Positions 53,132 through 61,836 are shown, numbered from the stretch's first letter. The stretch is DNA of 64,000 bases from Polyangium fumosum (GCF_005144585.1 NZ_SSMQ01000065.1:1-64000); one strand, 5' to 3'. Made by a program: numbers and translations. The notes: generated by a model not told the origin, from the sequence alone.

Positions 53132-54208
53132 ATGCGGGACGCCTCTTTATGCCCTTTCAGGGCGCGCTTTTTGCTCGTCGCGGCCCTGCTCTGTGGCGCC
53201 TCGGAGGCGACGGCGCAGTCGCCCCAGGTGCTGCCGTGGCGCCTCGACTACACCCCCGGTCCTGACGCCCCGAAGAACTGCCCGGACAGGAGCTATATCA
53301 AGGCCGCCCTCGCCACGAAGCTCAAGGGCCACGACCCCTTCACCGATGACGCGCCGCGCTCCATCTCCGTGAAGTTGGTGCTCAATCCGCAGCGGATCGA
53401 GGCGCACATCGAGGCCCGCGACGAGACCGGTGAGGTTGTCGCCAACCATGTTACGTACGCGGAATCTTGGCGCTGTGACCAGCTCGCCGATCGCACTGTC
53501 TTCTACCTGCGCGACATCATCGACCCACTGACGATCCCGCCCGCGGCACCGGCGGCGTCGAACTCGTCGGCGCCGCCCGCGCCCTCCGCGTCTTCATCAG
53601 CCGTTCCGCCCCCAGCTCCCTCGACGCCTGCTCGCGTCGAGCCGCTTCAACCCGCCGCAGGCCCCTCGGCACCGAAGACCCCGCCGCCCCTGGCAGGGCT
53701 GCCGCAGCTTGCCATCTACGCGAACATGGGGGCTGCCTGGTGGAGTGCCTCCGAAACCGCCCTGAGCCTCGCGACGGGCATCGAGGCGCGGTGGCGGTGG
53801 GTCTCCATCGGTGTCGAAGGGCAGTACGATCGGGCTTGGGCTTTACCGACGAAGCTCGACGTAGAGGCGCGACGGGTGGGTCTGACCGCGCTGGCATGCG
53901 GACGCCATGAGCTCCTTACTGCCCGCGTCTTCGTCCGCGCCTGCGTCTTCGGAGACGTGGCGCAGCTTTCACTCGATGTGCAGAAATTCAAGCTCATCCA
54001 CGAGGAGGATGACCTTGTCATTGACCTCGGCGCGCGGCTCGGCGGCGAGTTCCGTCTCGCTCGCTTCGTGGGCCTCCAGCTCCACGGGGACATGGCCTAC
54101 GCGGCTCGTCAGCGTAGGTTCGTCGTCGATGGCGAGGAGCTTTGGCGCTCTCCTCGTCTCACCGGCGCGGTCCGGGTCGGCCTGGTTGTTCCCTTCGATA
54201 TCCGGTGA
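53132..54208 (+). CDS. Exported protein with C-terminal beta-barrel-like domain
   Basis: 358 aa. The signal peptide ends at SEATAQ. The N-terminal domain (about residues 30-135) is a compact periplasmic module with two Cys (KNCPDRSYIKAALATKLKGH, SWRCDQLADRTV). A Pro/Ala/Ser linker follows (about 135-195). The C-terminal part has alternating strands (LAIYANMGAAWW, IGVEGQYDRAW, FRLARFVGLQLHGDMAYAAR, VRVGLVVPFDIR) ending in an aromatic/positively charged terminus, like a small outer-membrane barrel. The sigma factor gene follows after 57 bp in the same direction, a pairing seen repeatedly in myxobacteria. Confidence 0.7.
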   Translation: MRDASLCPFRARFLLVAALLCGASEATAQSPQVLPWRLDYTPGPDAPKNCPDRSYIKAALATKLKGHDPFTDDAPRSISVKLVLNPQRIEAHIEARDETGEVVANHVTYAESWRCDQLADRTVFYLRDIIDPLTIPPAAPAASNSSAPPAPSASSSAVPPPAPSTPARVEPLQPAAGPSAPKTPPPLAGLPQLAIYANMGAAWWSASETALSLATGIEARWRWVSIGVEGQYDRAWALPTKLDVEARRVGLTALACGRHELLTARVFVRACVFGDVAQLSLDVQKFKLIHEEDDLVIDLGARLGGEFRLARFVGLQLHGDMAYAARQRRFVVDGEELWRSPRLTGAVRVGLVVPFDIR

Positions 54209-54265
54209 AGTCGCCTTCGAGCAGGAAGCCGTACGATTTATTGGACGGGTCGCCCGTCTCGGCGC

Positions 54266-55522
54266 GTGTTTGTAGTCGTGCGCCTCCTCCTCCCGTTCCT
54301 GCATCACGCCAGCGACGCCTTTCTCCGCTTCTACGCGACGCACATTCTGACCGTTCTCGGGATCCTGGCGCGGATGGGCGTGCGCCAGGCGGATGTAGAT
54401 GACCTCGCGCAGCTCGTCTTCGTGAAGGTCTACAAGAACTTCGACAAGGTCCCGTCCGCGGGGGTCGAGGACTGGCTCAAGATGATCTGCGATCAGCAGG
54501 CGGCGGAGCACTATCGCCTCTACCGTCACCGCTTCGAGACCCCCGAGGCAGACGTCGGCGTGGACGTGCCCAGCGACGAGAACCCGCACGAGCGCTTCGA
54601 GCATCATGAGCTCGATCAAGTCGTCAAACGCGTGCTCCAGACCATGGACGCGGAGCTCGTCGATGTACTCGTCAGGGCCGAGTTCAACGGGGAGTCGCTG
54701 CCGAAGATCGCCGCGGCGCTCGGTGTCTCGCGTAACACCGCGCAAGCCAGGCTCGTCGAGGCCAAGGACGTCTTCCGTCGCAGGGTGAAGAAGCTGTTCG
54801 GCCGGGACTTCACGCCGTTCATTCTGCTGCCCTTCGGCCTCGATACCGTCTTCCGCACCGACCACCTCACGCCCGACTTCATCGAGAAGGAGCGGCACGA
54901 AGTCTGGCGCGGCGTCGCCCGCAAGCTCGGCTTCCACGAGGAGCTTCCTCCCGCCCTGGCACCGAGCCCGTCGCCGCCTTCCGAGCCGCCGGCTTCGGGC
55001 GAGCGGCTCATCCAGGCGGTTGCGCTCCCGGGCTCTGGGCCTGTCGCTCGGGCCACCGTGAAGGCGGTGCTCGAGCGCATCATCAAGCACCCGCTCTTCC
55101 TGGTCGGCGTGGGCGCCCTGGGTGGGGGTGGCGCGGTCGCGCTCTGGCCCCACGACGAGTCGCCTGCTGCGCGGCATGCTGTGCCGATGGTGCTGTCCGT
55201 CGTGGTCGACGAGAGCGGACGTGGCGAGAGCTCTTCTGTCGTCGCGCCCCCTGCCACTCCCGGACCGAGCCCCACCGTGGTTGTCGTCGCGCCCTCGCGT
55301 CCTCCTACCGCCGCCGTGCCACTCAACGACCCGGAGACGACCAACCTCGAACAAGCTCGAGAGATGCTCTCGCGCGGGCATTTCGCCGAGGCGCTCTCCA
55401 CGCTGCGACAGCATGAACGGGACTACAGGGACAGTCAGCACGCGGCGGTCCGGAACAATTACATCGCCACGGCGCTTGAGGGCCTGCGGCAGAACGATCA
55501 GAAGCGCGGCACCACGCCCTGA
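54266..55522 (+). CDS. ECF-type sigma factor with C-terminal membrane segment
   Basis: 418 aa, GTG start. Region 2 includes VDDLAQLVFVKVYKNFDKVP and VEDWLKMICDQQAAEHYR. Region 4 includes DAELVDVLVRAEFNGESLPK and a helix-turn-helix GVSRNTAQARLVEAKDVFRR. The C-terminal extension holds a single hydrophobic helix (FLVGVGALGGGGAVALW, about residue 285) and then a Pro-rich, possibly periplasmic, part ending in a TPR-like LEQAREMLSRGHFAEALSTL. This suggests a membrane-tethered sigma factor that is released by proteolysis or held by its own tail. It is co-transcribed with the barrel-like protein. Confidence 0.8.
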   Translation: MFVVVRLLLPFLHHASDAFLRFYATHILTVLGILARMGVRQADVDDLAQLVFVKVYKNFDKVPSAGVEDWLKMICDQQAAEHYRLYRHRFETPEADVGVDVPSDENPHERFEHHELDQVVKRVLQTMDAELVDVLVRAEFNGESLPKIAAALGVSRNTAQARLVEAKDVFRRRVKKLFGRDFTPFILLPFGLDTVFRTDHLTPDFIEKERHEVWRGVARKLGFHEELPPALAPSPSPPSEPPASGERLIQAVALPGSGPVARATVKAVLERIIKHPLFLVGVGALGGGGAVALWPHDESPAARHAVPMVLSVVVDESGRGESSSVVAPPATPGPSPTVVVVAPSRPPTAAVPLNDPETTNLEQAREMLSRGHFAEALSTLRQHERDYRDSQHAAVRNNYIATALEGLRQNDQKRGTTP

Positions 55523-55941
55523 CCAGCCTCTTGCACGGGGGCAGGCACTTTTCTTGGACGGTCGCCAGCGTCGGCTCGTGTTTGGAGAGTAAGGGACATG
55601 CGGCTTCTGGGCCCGGCCATGACTGCCGGTTCGCGGGCGCGGTTGTCCTTGCGATTTATCATCATCCGCAGACGGCCGCGGTGCAGGGCGCGCATTGGGG
55701 TGCGTTCGTCGAGGCATACCACCGCGGTCGCCTGGGGATGGTGATGATCGCTCGACGGAGGTCGCGGGACACAGCTCGCATTCGCTAGCCCAGGTTCCGC
55801 GCCCGCCTCCGGGCGATCATCGCTCCGATCGTCATCCGCTGTCGTGTGCGGCGTCTCCCGAGTCGACGTCGCAAAGCCGACGACAAGCGTCTTCGCGGCT
55901 TTTTCAGGCTGCAGACGGCATTCGTGCGCTCGGAGGAGTAC
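55523..55941. other. 419-bp region without a supported gene
   Basis: Only short frames occur (for example 55531-55788), with no ribosome binding site and no domain resemblance. The region probably contains the promoter of the following five-gene cluster. I see no clear terminator or repeat. Confidence 0.5.
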
Positions 55942-56676
55942 ATGGCCGACGAGGAAGAAGACGAAGCCGCCACGCGCGTGATGACGCGCCTGGGAACGAG
56001 CCACGAAGAGGACGACAACGCCCCCACGGCGTTCTTCGTGCGGCCGGCTATTCCCGCGCCTCCCGTTCCCGCCACGTCGATCCCGGTGAGGCCCTCATGG
56101 TGGCGCATGCTCATCGGCGTCTTGTGTTTCTGGCGGCGCCGTCCAGGAGCAGCGGTCGTTGCGGCTCCGGCCCATGCACCTGCGCGTCCCGCGGCCTCTG
56201 CGTCGACATCGCACGTGCACGTGTCCGCGCCCAAGGCGGCGCGCAGGCCCGCTCCCACCCTGGTCTCGCCTCTCTCCCCGGGGCGACGGGCGGTTGTCGA
56301 CGAGGTGCACATGCTGCTCTGGAGCTTCGAGCCGCACGAGCTCGAGGCGACGGCGAAGCTCATCGAGCACATCGTCGCAGCTAGGCTCGCGGGGCCGGAG
56401 GGGCGCGTCGAGGCGCAGATCATCTACGCGCTCATGTACATGCGCACGGACGAAGACGGGGCGGTCGGCCTCGCTGTTCTGCGGGGCAAGCTCCTCGGGC
56501 TCGCTCGATCCGCAGTGGACCAAGCGCTCCTTCATCTCGAAGAGCAAGGCCAGGTTGTACTCCGGCCTGCGGATCCGACCTCCGGGACACGACAAGTTGC
56601 TGCAGGGATCGAACATCCGACGCGAGGGCTGCTTGAGCGTGTCGCTCTCGTTGCACAAGCGAGGAGAGCGTCTTGA
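55942..56676 (+). CDS. Winged-helix-like element protein with hydrophobic linker
   Basis: 244 aa from ATG 55942, behind CGGAGGAGTAC. The acidic N-terminus (MADEEEDEAATRVM) is followed by a Trp/hydrophobic segment (SWWRMLIGVLCFW) and an Ala/Pro linker. The C-terminal domain (about residues 125-244) includes LEATAKLIEHIVAARLAGPE, IIYALMYMRTDEDGAVGLAV and VDQALLHLEEQGQVVLRPAD. It ends in AAGIEHPTRGLL, which looks like a winged helix. The same ending occurs in the next protein (AAGIHDPKRGLL), so the two are paralogues. The next gene overlaps it by 4 bases. Confidence 0.7.
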   Translation: MADEEEDEAATRVMTRLGTSHEEDDNAPTAFFVRPAIPAPPVPATSIPVRPSWWRMLIGVLCFWRRRPGAAVVAAPAHAPARPAASASTSHVHVSAPKAARRPAPTLVSPLSPGRRAVVDEVHMLLWSFEPHELEATAKLIEHIVAARLAGPEGRVEAQIIYALMYMRTDEDGAVGLAVLRGKLLGLARSAVDQALLHLEEQGQVVLRPADPTSGTRQVAAGIEHPTRGLLERVALVAQARRAS

Positions 56677-57206
56677 GCGGCGAGCGCGCCACAACACGTC
56701 CGCCGGGCGGCGCCAATGCGCCGGCCGCGCCCATCTCAACAAACCCGCCGTCGACGATCCGACCTTCCCCGTCTGCGCCCCCACCCGTCGAGCCTCGACG
56801 GCGTCATCGCACGCCGATCGAGGAGGTGAACAATGTCCTCCGGCAGCTCCGCATCCCCGAGCTCGCCGACGTCCTGCTGTACGCGCAGCGCGCGCTCGCC
56901 GCGCGTGACGCAGGCCCAGCTCCGGCAGTCGTGAGCGAGATCCTTGCGGCGATGGGCCGGCTTCATCCGGCCTACAAGAACGCGCTGGGCGTGCCGCTGC
57001 CGATCCTCCGCGGGGCGCTTGTTCAAGTTCCACGCGCGGCATTCGAGTCAGCGCTGCTTCACGCCGAGCGCGAGGGGCGCATCCGGCTGGTCGCTGCCTC
57101 GCAGCTCGCTCCTTTCGTCGAGCACGCCGCGGGCATCCACGACCCGAAGCGAGGCTTGCTCTACTTCTGTACCGCTCCGGAGGCACGCGGACGGCGGGAG
57201 CCCTGA
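56673..57206 (+). CDS. Winged-helix-like protein, paralogue of the preceding gene
   Basis: 177 aa, TTG start overlapping the previous stop (TTGA), implying translational coupling. After a Pro-rich N-terminus the domain (about residues 45-170) shows IEEVNNVLRQLRIPELADVL, FESALLHAEREGRIRLVAAS and EHAAGIHDPKRGLLYFC. The FESALLHAEREGRIRL stretch has the recognition-helix and wing pattern of winged-helix proteins. Function unknown; the conserved ending shared with 55942-56676 points to a common ligand or DNA target. Confidence 0.7.
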   Translation: MSGERATTRPPGGANAPAAPISTNPPSTIRPSPSAPPPVEPRRRHRTPIEEVNNVLRQLRIPELADVLLYAQRALAARDAGPAPAVVSEILAAMGRLHPAYKNALGVPLPILRGALVQVPRAAFESALLHAEREGRIRLVAASQLAPFVEHAAGIHDPKRGLLYFCTAPEARGRREP

Positions 57207-57207
57207 C

Positions 57208-57576
57208 ATGGGCCGCCGACACGAGCCGGATCCATTTGCCCTCAAACTAGGTCATCGGATTAGGGATCTGCGCCTCGCACAAGGGATGTCGCTCGAGCAC
57301 CTCAGAAGGAAGACCGGCATCGTCGCGAGCCACCTGTCGCTCATCGAGCGCGGGTATGTCGCGATCAACGTCGGCACCCTCGATCGCATCGCACGCGCGC
57401 TCGGCTTGACGCCGATGTTCCTGGTTCTGTTCCCCGAGGAGAGTGCGCTCGAGGCAGTCGTCGAGCAGATCGGCAGCATGAGCGCGGAGGAGCTCGCGCA
57501 GCTCCGCGAACAGGTGTCCGCCTCGAGCCCACGGGCAGAGAAGCCTCGCCCTTCGCGTGGAACTCGTCGCACGTAG
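57208..57576 (+). CDS. XRE-family helix-turn-helix regulator
   Basis: 122 aa, one base after the preceding stop. The HTH_3 domain spans residues 12-70: LGHRIRDLRLAQGMSLEHLR, then KTGIVASHLSLIERGYVAIN and VGTLDRIARALGLTPMFLV. The C-terminal tail is helical (MSAEELAQLREQVSAS). A typical phage- or element-repressor-sized protein. It lies in the middle of the 55942-58908 cluster and is probably its regulator. Confidence 0.85.
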   Translation: MGRRHEPDPFALKLGHRIRDLRLAQGMSLEHLRRKTGIVASHLSLIERGYVAINVGTLDRIARALGLTPMFLVLFPEESALEAVVEQIGSMSAEELAQLREQVSASSPRAEKPRPSRGTRRT

Positions 57577-57640
57577 AACACCAAGTGGTCGGACTCGACA
57601 GATAACCAGATGAGCCTCGACAGCAGATGGGGATGAACGA

Positions 57641-57874
57641 GTGCCACGGCATGCAAGCGAAGAACCCAAGGTCAGGCTCAACTTGGAGCTTCCCGAGCGC
57701 CTCCGTGGCAGGCTCGATCAGCTGCGCGCGATGAGCGAGGCCGGCACGATCACCCAGGTGGTGAAGAGAGCCGTGACCCTGTACGACGTGCTGCTCTCGG
57801 CGATCCGAAACGGCCGGGAGAGGATCATCCTGCGCAGCGTCGACGGCACGGAGCGCGAGCTGCTCATCCCGTGA
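57641..57874 (+). CDS. Small ribbon-helix-helix-like protein
   Basis: 77 aa, GTG start with GGGGATGAACGA upstream. The pattern KVRLNLELPERLRGRLDQLR, then GTITQVVKRAVTLYDVLL fits ribbon-helix-helix regulators (beta strand RLNLELP, helices A and B). The end forms a short beta hairpin (RERIILRSVDGTERELLI). No toxin gene of the usual type follows, so an antitoxin role is not supported. Confidence 0.7.
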   Translation: MPRHASEEPKVRLNLELPERLRGRLDQLRAMSEAGTITQVVKRAVTLYDVLLSAIRNGRERIILRSVDGTERELLIP

Positions 57875-57963
57875 TCTTTCCTTCCCACGTGTTCCACCAG
57901 GATGACCAGCCAGGGTTTGTCCTCTCTTGCAGTTTGCCCCGGAACATGCGATCGAGTGGCTCG

Positions 57964-58908
57964 ATGTCCTCCGCTCGTCCGCCGTCCGCGTCTTTCGAGC
58001 CCCCGCCTCCGCCCTCGCGAAAGCGGCTCAGATCGGGGCCCGACGCGTTCGACGTCCTCTCGCGGGACGGCGCGGCCGCGGTTCTGCTCTTCGCCCGTGC
58101 CAAGCTCGAAGCTGAGCGTCGAGGTGCATCTGGGCTCGTGAACGGATCCCTTCGTTCCTTCGCCTCGGGCGTGGAGTCAGCTGCTCGCCGCGTGACCGAA
58201 TGGGTACATGACGACGGCGTGTTCATCGCCCCGCTCTTCCGCCTGCTCCGCGAGCGTGACGAGGTCCCGTCCTGCCCAACGCTGTCGGCGTTCAAGGCGC
58301 GGCTGCTCCAAGCGTACAACCGCGGGCTCCTCGAGCTCGCCAGCTGCGAGCGCGCCGAGGATGTGAACCCCTTGGTGGTGGCCGCATCTGCGGTTCGTTT
58401 CCGACGAACGACGTTTCATCTCGTGCAGCGATGGTCGCGTCGGAACATCTTCTCCGCGCTCGACGACGTCGTCGCAACGCTCTCTCCCAAGGCTTACGCC
58501 GCAGCCAAAAACTTCGCGCGCAGGGTCCAAGATGATGAAAAGCGCCGCGAAGGGCGCCCGCGTTTGATCACGCTGCCGCTCGACGCTTTTGCCGCCCGCG
58601 TACAGACCGTGGTCAATGAAGGCTCGCACGATGCGCTCATCGTGGAGCTGTTCCAGGAGTTCGATGACCGCGGTGAGGCGACGGGGCTCGGTCTCTCGGC
58701 GTTCAAGGCTCGGCTTCGTGGTGCGCATCGCAGGGGCCTGCTCACGCTGCGCGCCTGGCAGGCGAAGGATGGTGTGAAGACCCCAGCGATTCAGGTGTCC
58801 GCGGTCGATCACGAGGGGATGAAGCTGCACCTCGTGTGCCGTACGGCGGCGCCGTTGCCGATCCCATGGGGGCGACCAGCGCGGCTCGTGCGGCCCGCGA
58901 AGCTGTAG
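57964..58908 (+). CDS. Protein with two tandem winged-helix-like repeats
   Basis: 314 aa from ATG 57964; the frame is open to 57871, so the start may be earlier. Two similar units of about 85 residues occur: LSAFKARLLQAYNRGLLELA ... SAVRFRRTTFHLV and LSAFKARLRGAHRRGLLTLR ... SAVDHEGMKLHLV. Each unit is preceded by a helical segment (VESAARRVTEWVHDDGVFIA; FAARVQTVVNEGSHDALIVE). The FKARL..A..RGLL..L pattern resembles the winged helices of the two upstream genes. Unknown function; last gene of the cluster. Confidence 0.7.
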   Translation: MSSARPPSASFEPPPPPSRKRLRSGPDAFDVLSRDGAAAVLLFARAKLEAERRGASGLVNGSLRSFASGVESAARRVTEWVHDDGVFIAPLFRLLRERDEVPSCPTLSAFKARLLQAYNRGLLELASCERAEDVNPLVVAASAVRFRRTTFHLVQRWSRRNIFSALDDVVATLSPKAYAAAKNFARRVQDDEKRREGRPRLITLPLDAFAARVQTVVNEGSHDALIVELFQEFDDRGEATGLGLSAFKARLRGAHRRGLLTLRAWQAKDGVKTPAIQVSAVDHEGMKLHLVCRTAAPLPIPWGRPARLVRPAKL

Positions 58909-59069
58909 ACCCCCAGCGCCACAATCTTGACGATGTCGTCAATGCACCGCACGGACGGTAGCAAGGCGTATGTACCCGTATTACGAACCGCAGGCAGTCG
59001 ACGGGCCTCTGTGCGCAGCGGTCTCGGTGAACGCGGAGATAGACTGGCGTCTGCTCAACGGGGTCCGAT

Positions 59070-59690
59070 TTATTCGTTCATTTCGTACCAGTTACCATCG
59101 TCGTCCTGCTTGAAGGTCGCGTTCTTCTCCACGATGCCATCCTTTGGCGCAGAAAGCTTGCACGAGGCGAGGCCCTTGATCCTGCTCTCATCCACGCGGA
59201 CGCTCTGCTTGTAGAGAACCTTAGCCGTCCTCTCCTCAGTCGTGACCGACACGACGTCAAGAAGCTTCTTTTCACCACACGGCAGTTTCACGCTTCGGAA
59301 CGTGCCCGTCCCCGAAACGGATACCGTGTCACCCGGCTCGAAGGTCCACCAATCGCAGGGCTGTGAGTCGCCCATGCAGCGCTTTTGGTTCGCTGAACCG
59401 ATCGACATCAGGGCGTCGATGCACGCTTCCGCGGCATTAGCGTCCAGCATGTCCATGATCCGATAGCGCTCGGTCGCGCCGGTCCCCTCACGGCGCACGT
59501 CGATCGAGCAGTAAGCGGTGCTATCGGCGTCGTACTTCTTCTGCAGGATCTCACGAGCCTTATCTTTCGAGAGCTTCCCACAACCGGCGCCAATGACGGC
59601 CAAAACTAGCACGATTATGCACGAGAAGATATGCGGCGGGGTGAATATCGCAGCAGGACGAGGGGGGCAGGGGGCGCGCATCCAGCTCAT
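59070..59690 (-). CDS. Lipoprotein of unknown function
   Basis: 206 aa from ATG 59690 (GGAG 8 bases upstream). The hydrophobic signal (IFSCIIVLVLAVIGAGC) has a good lipobox. The mature part has a helical start (KLSKDKAREILQKKYDADST) and a beta-rich body with Cys pairs (YCSIDVRREG, QPCDWWTFEPGDTV, KLPCGEKKLLDVV). The domain resembles small periplasmic lipoproteins of the DUF4878 kind only loosely. Transcribed opposite to its neighbours. Confidence 0.7.
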   Translation of the reverse strand: MSWMRAPCPPRPAAIFTPPHIFSCIIVLVLAVIGAGCGKLSKDKAREILQKKYDADSTAYCSIDVRREGTGATERYRIMDMLDANAAEACIDALMSIGSANQKRCMGDSQPCDWWTFEPGDTVSVSGTGTFRSVKLPCGEKKLLDVVSVTTEERTAKVLYKQSVRVDESRIKGLASCKLSAPKDGIVEKNATFKQDDDGNWYEMNE

Positions 59691-59883
59691 GCGGAGTGCT
59701 CCGTTTTCCATCAGCCACCGCCAGGCACCCGTAGGTGAAGGCCAGACCAAACCACGCGACGGCTCCGCGGCAGTTACATGCTCCTCGGCATCGCTCGATC
59801 CCATGTCGACACCATCTAACAGACCGTGATATAGGTCTAGTGGTTTGTCGATCCGCGGAGCGACCGGCGGTCTTCTCCCCGGC

Positions 59884-60207
59884 ATGGCAGGGAAGAGCTT
59901 CGGCGCCCGACTCGGAGCGCGCCTACGTGCGCGGCGCGAAGCCCTCGGCTTGAGCCAGGCCGAGCTGGCGGAGAAGGTCGACATCAGCGCGAACTACGTC
60001 GGAGTGCTCGAGCGGGGCTTGAAGCTGCCGACCCTCGACACGCTCGTCGCCCTGGCGAAGGCGCTCGATGTGCCCGTCGCCGATCTGTTAGGAGAGTCCA
60101 GGGCTGACCCCTGGCTTGAGGAGATCGTGACGGTCGCCGCCACGATGCCCAAGCAGCTCCGCCCCGTGGCGTTGGCAGTCTTGCGGGCGATGGCCGCGCA
60201 GAAGTAA
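59884..60207 (+). CDS. XRE-family helix-turn-helix regulator
   Basis: 107 aa. The HTH_3 domain occupies residues 8-65: LGARLRARREALGLSQAELA, then EKVDISANYVGVLERGLKLP and TLDTLVALAKALDVPVADLL. The frame continues after the TAA with a second, start-less HTH domain (next entry). Likely a repressor of the right-hand module. Confidence 0.85.
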   Translation: MAGKSFGARLGARLRARREALGLSQAELAEKVDISANYVGVLERGLKLPTLDTLVALAKALDVPVADLLGESRADPWLEEIVTVAATMPKQLRPVALAVLRAMAAQK

Positions 60208-60417
60208 CGACGAGAGGCGCCGGGCCTGACCCTGGAGCAGCGCCCCGAGCGCGCCGGGCTCACCCCGAGCGACATCGGGGGCATCGAGATCGGCCGGCGC
60301 GACCCCTCGCTGTCGAGCATCCTCGCGCTCGCGCTGGGCCTGGGGGCGCCAGGGCAGCTCATGGGAGGCGTTCACAACCTTGAGCCGGCTGCCGTCGGGG
60401 CAGCACAGATCCTCTAG
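60208..60417 (+). pseudogene. In-frame second XRE domain without a start, after the stop of the preceding gene
   Basis: Directly after the TAA at 60205-60207, and in the same frame, the codons read GLTLEQRPERAGLTPSDIGG and IEIGRRDPSLSSILALALGL before TAG at 60415-60417. This is a near-complete XRE helix-turn-helix lacking its first helix and any start codon. It is best read as the remnant of a second regulator gene, or as a former fusion separated by a stop. Confidence 0.6.
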
Positions 60418-60690
60418 GCGCCTCGGAGGACGTCCAAGACGCCGTTCTGCGCCTCCTGCTTACTGTAACGCCGGGACGGCAGCGGACCGGGTGAGCCGGG
60501 CCTGGGGACGGAGCATCGACCACAGCCCCTCCGAGAACCGCCTGCATGACGAAGGTGGTCCGGCGGACGGGAAGGCCGAGGCGCGGCCAGCCTCCTCCCC
60601 CGCTGATCGGGGCGTGGATACGGCTCGGGATACGCGACGACTTTTCCTCGTCTTCTGCCGCCCGCGCGACAGCTTTTCCTCGGTTCGCGC
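60418..60690. other. Gap without a supported gene
   Basis: About 270 bp between the XRE remnant and a small leftward gene. Overlapping frames on both strands lack ribosome binding sites and domain similarity. Nothing recognisable is seen. Confidence 0.4.
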
Positions 60691-60825
60691 TCAGGCGGTA
60701 CAGCCGCACAGCGGGTAGCCGGACCGAACCAGGTCGTCGCCGACGCCAAACGACATACCCCTCGCGTCGAAGCGTACGACATTGATCTCGCCGCCGAGCT
60801 TCTTCAGCAATCTGCCCGCGTTCAT
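60691..60825 (-). CDS. Small 44-residue protein coupled to the upstream gene
   Basis: The ATG at 60825 overlaps the TGA of the upstream gene (ATGA), and the frame ends at 60691. The product starts MNAGRLLKKLGGEINVVRFD and has a natural amino-acid mix with strong third-position GC, unlike the Arg/Ser-rich overlapping frames. No family recognised. The overlap and composition argue that it is a real small gene of this leftward operon. Confidence 0.5.
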   Translation of the reverse strand: MNAGRLLKKLGGEINVVRFDARGMSFGVGDDLVRSGYPLCGCTA

Positions 60826-61604
60826 CGAAGGCGGCCGCTCCGGGGCCAAAATCCATTCGGGGGGAAGCGTAGGTCGTCGAAGCGCTTGATGAGCCCCGCT
60901 TCGATGTAGCGAGCGAACGGCGAGTCACCGAACTGCCAGCCGTTCGGCATCTTCGCGCGCAGTGGGCCACCAAGGCGCTCGTCCTCATCGCGTGTGACGA
61001 TGACCGGAGGGCAGGCATCGAGCACGGACGCGATCTCCGTGAGCGCCGCGTCGTCGTCGACGTCGGACCATCCATCGTGCAGGCCCTGGAGGTAGCGTCG
61101 AACGACGCCTCGCGGCACTGCGTGCTCGTGGCGCAGCTCGCTGCGTCCAAGGGCGCGAGTTGCGGCCTCCGTGTGTGGGAGGACGGAGAGATCGAGCTTC
61201 ACGGCGTCTCGCACGTACGCCCCGTCAACGAGGCCGTCGGCAGTCCAGAACCACTGCGCGTGACGCACGAGATGGCTCCCGAGAGCCGATGTTCCTCGCA
61301 CCTCGGCCAATCGTAACCCGTGAAGAACCACTCGGCAGATCTCCCGACGAGCTGCGCCGTTGAGCGGTTCAAGAGCGGAGCCGCTGGATGACTCCTCGAG
61401 CAAGTGTGGCGGCGGATCAGAGATGCGCTCTCCCGGGAGCAGTCGAAACTTCTGGACGACGTTGACGTTCGTGGCCCGCCAGTTCGGGCCTGTGCCCCGC
61501 GCGATGACGCGTGCCAACCGGCACGCCGCCGAGAAGTCCGCCGCTTCGAGGGGGTAGACCCGCACCTCGGTTCCGTTTCGTAGACGTGTCAGGTATTCCG
61601 CCAT
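60822..61604 (-). CDS. Unrecognised element protein
   Basis: 260 aa from ATG 61604 with GGGAGGGGTGG upstream. The N-terminus (MAEYLTRLRNGTEVRVYPLE) is followed by a helical region (AADFSAACRLARVIARGTGP) and a central helical part (RREICRVVLHGLRLAEVRGT). The end is basic and aromatic (MPNGWQFGDSPFARYIEAGL). No family can be assigned. It is the first gene after the terminator at 61837-61868 and forms a two-gene unit with the 44-residue ORF. Confidence 0.65.
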   Translation of the reverse strand: MAEYLTRLRNGTEVRVYPLEAADFSAACRLARVIARGTGPNWRATNVNVVQKFRLLPGERISDPPPHLLEESSSGSALEPLNGAARREICRVVLHGLRLAEVRGTSALGSHLVRHAQWFWTADGLVDGAYVRDAVKLDLSVLPHTEAATRALGRSELRHEHAVPRGVVRRYLQGLHDGWSDVDDDAALTEIASVLDACPPVIVTRDEDERLGGPLRAKMPNGWQFGDSPFARYIEAGLIKRFDDLRFPPNGFWPRSGRLR

Positions 61605-61836
61605 CACCACCCCTCCCGAATGCGTAGGTTGCGCTCGTGGGCTGAGTTTCCTGCGCTCGCCTTGAGGAGAAACGAGCTGAGCGGCTCGTGCTTGCACCAC
61701 GTCACGCTCCTCTTCGCCGGGTTCCAGGGGGCGCCCAGATCGTCGAGAGCGCTATCAGCATCGTATAGACCGTCCAAATGTGCTCGCGGGGCAAGGCTAT
61801 CGCCGACGGGGCGACTTGACTACGATGTGCGTGGCT

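Noticed and set aside
55531..55788. 85-codon frame after the membrane sigma gene
   Set aside because: No ribosome binding site, no domain and unnatural composition.
57641..58908. RHH protein plus downstream gene as a toxin-antitoxin pair
   Set aside because: The downstream protein is a large winged-helix-like duplication with no toxin family features.
60359..61150. Minus-strand frame of 263 codons
   Set aside because: Composition is Arg/Ser-rich as in out-of-frame translations; it overlaps the better supported genes at 60691-60825 and 60822-61604.
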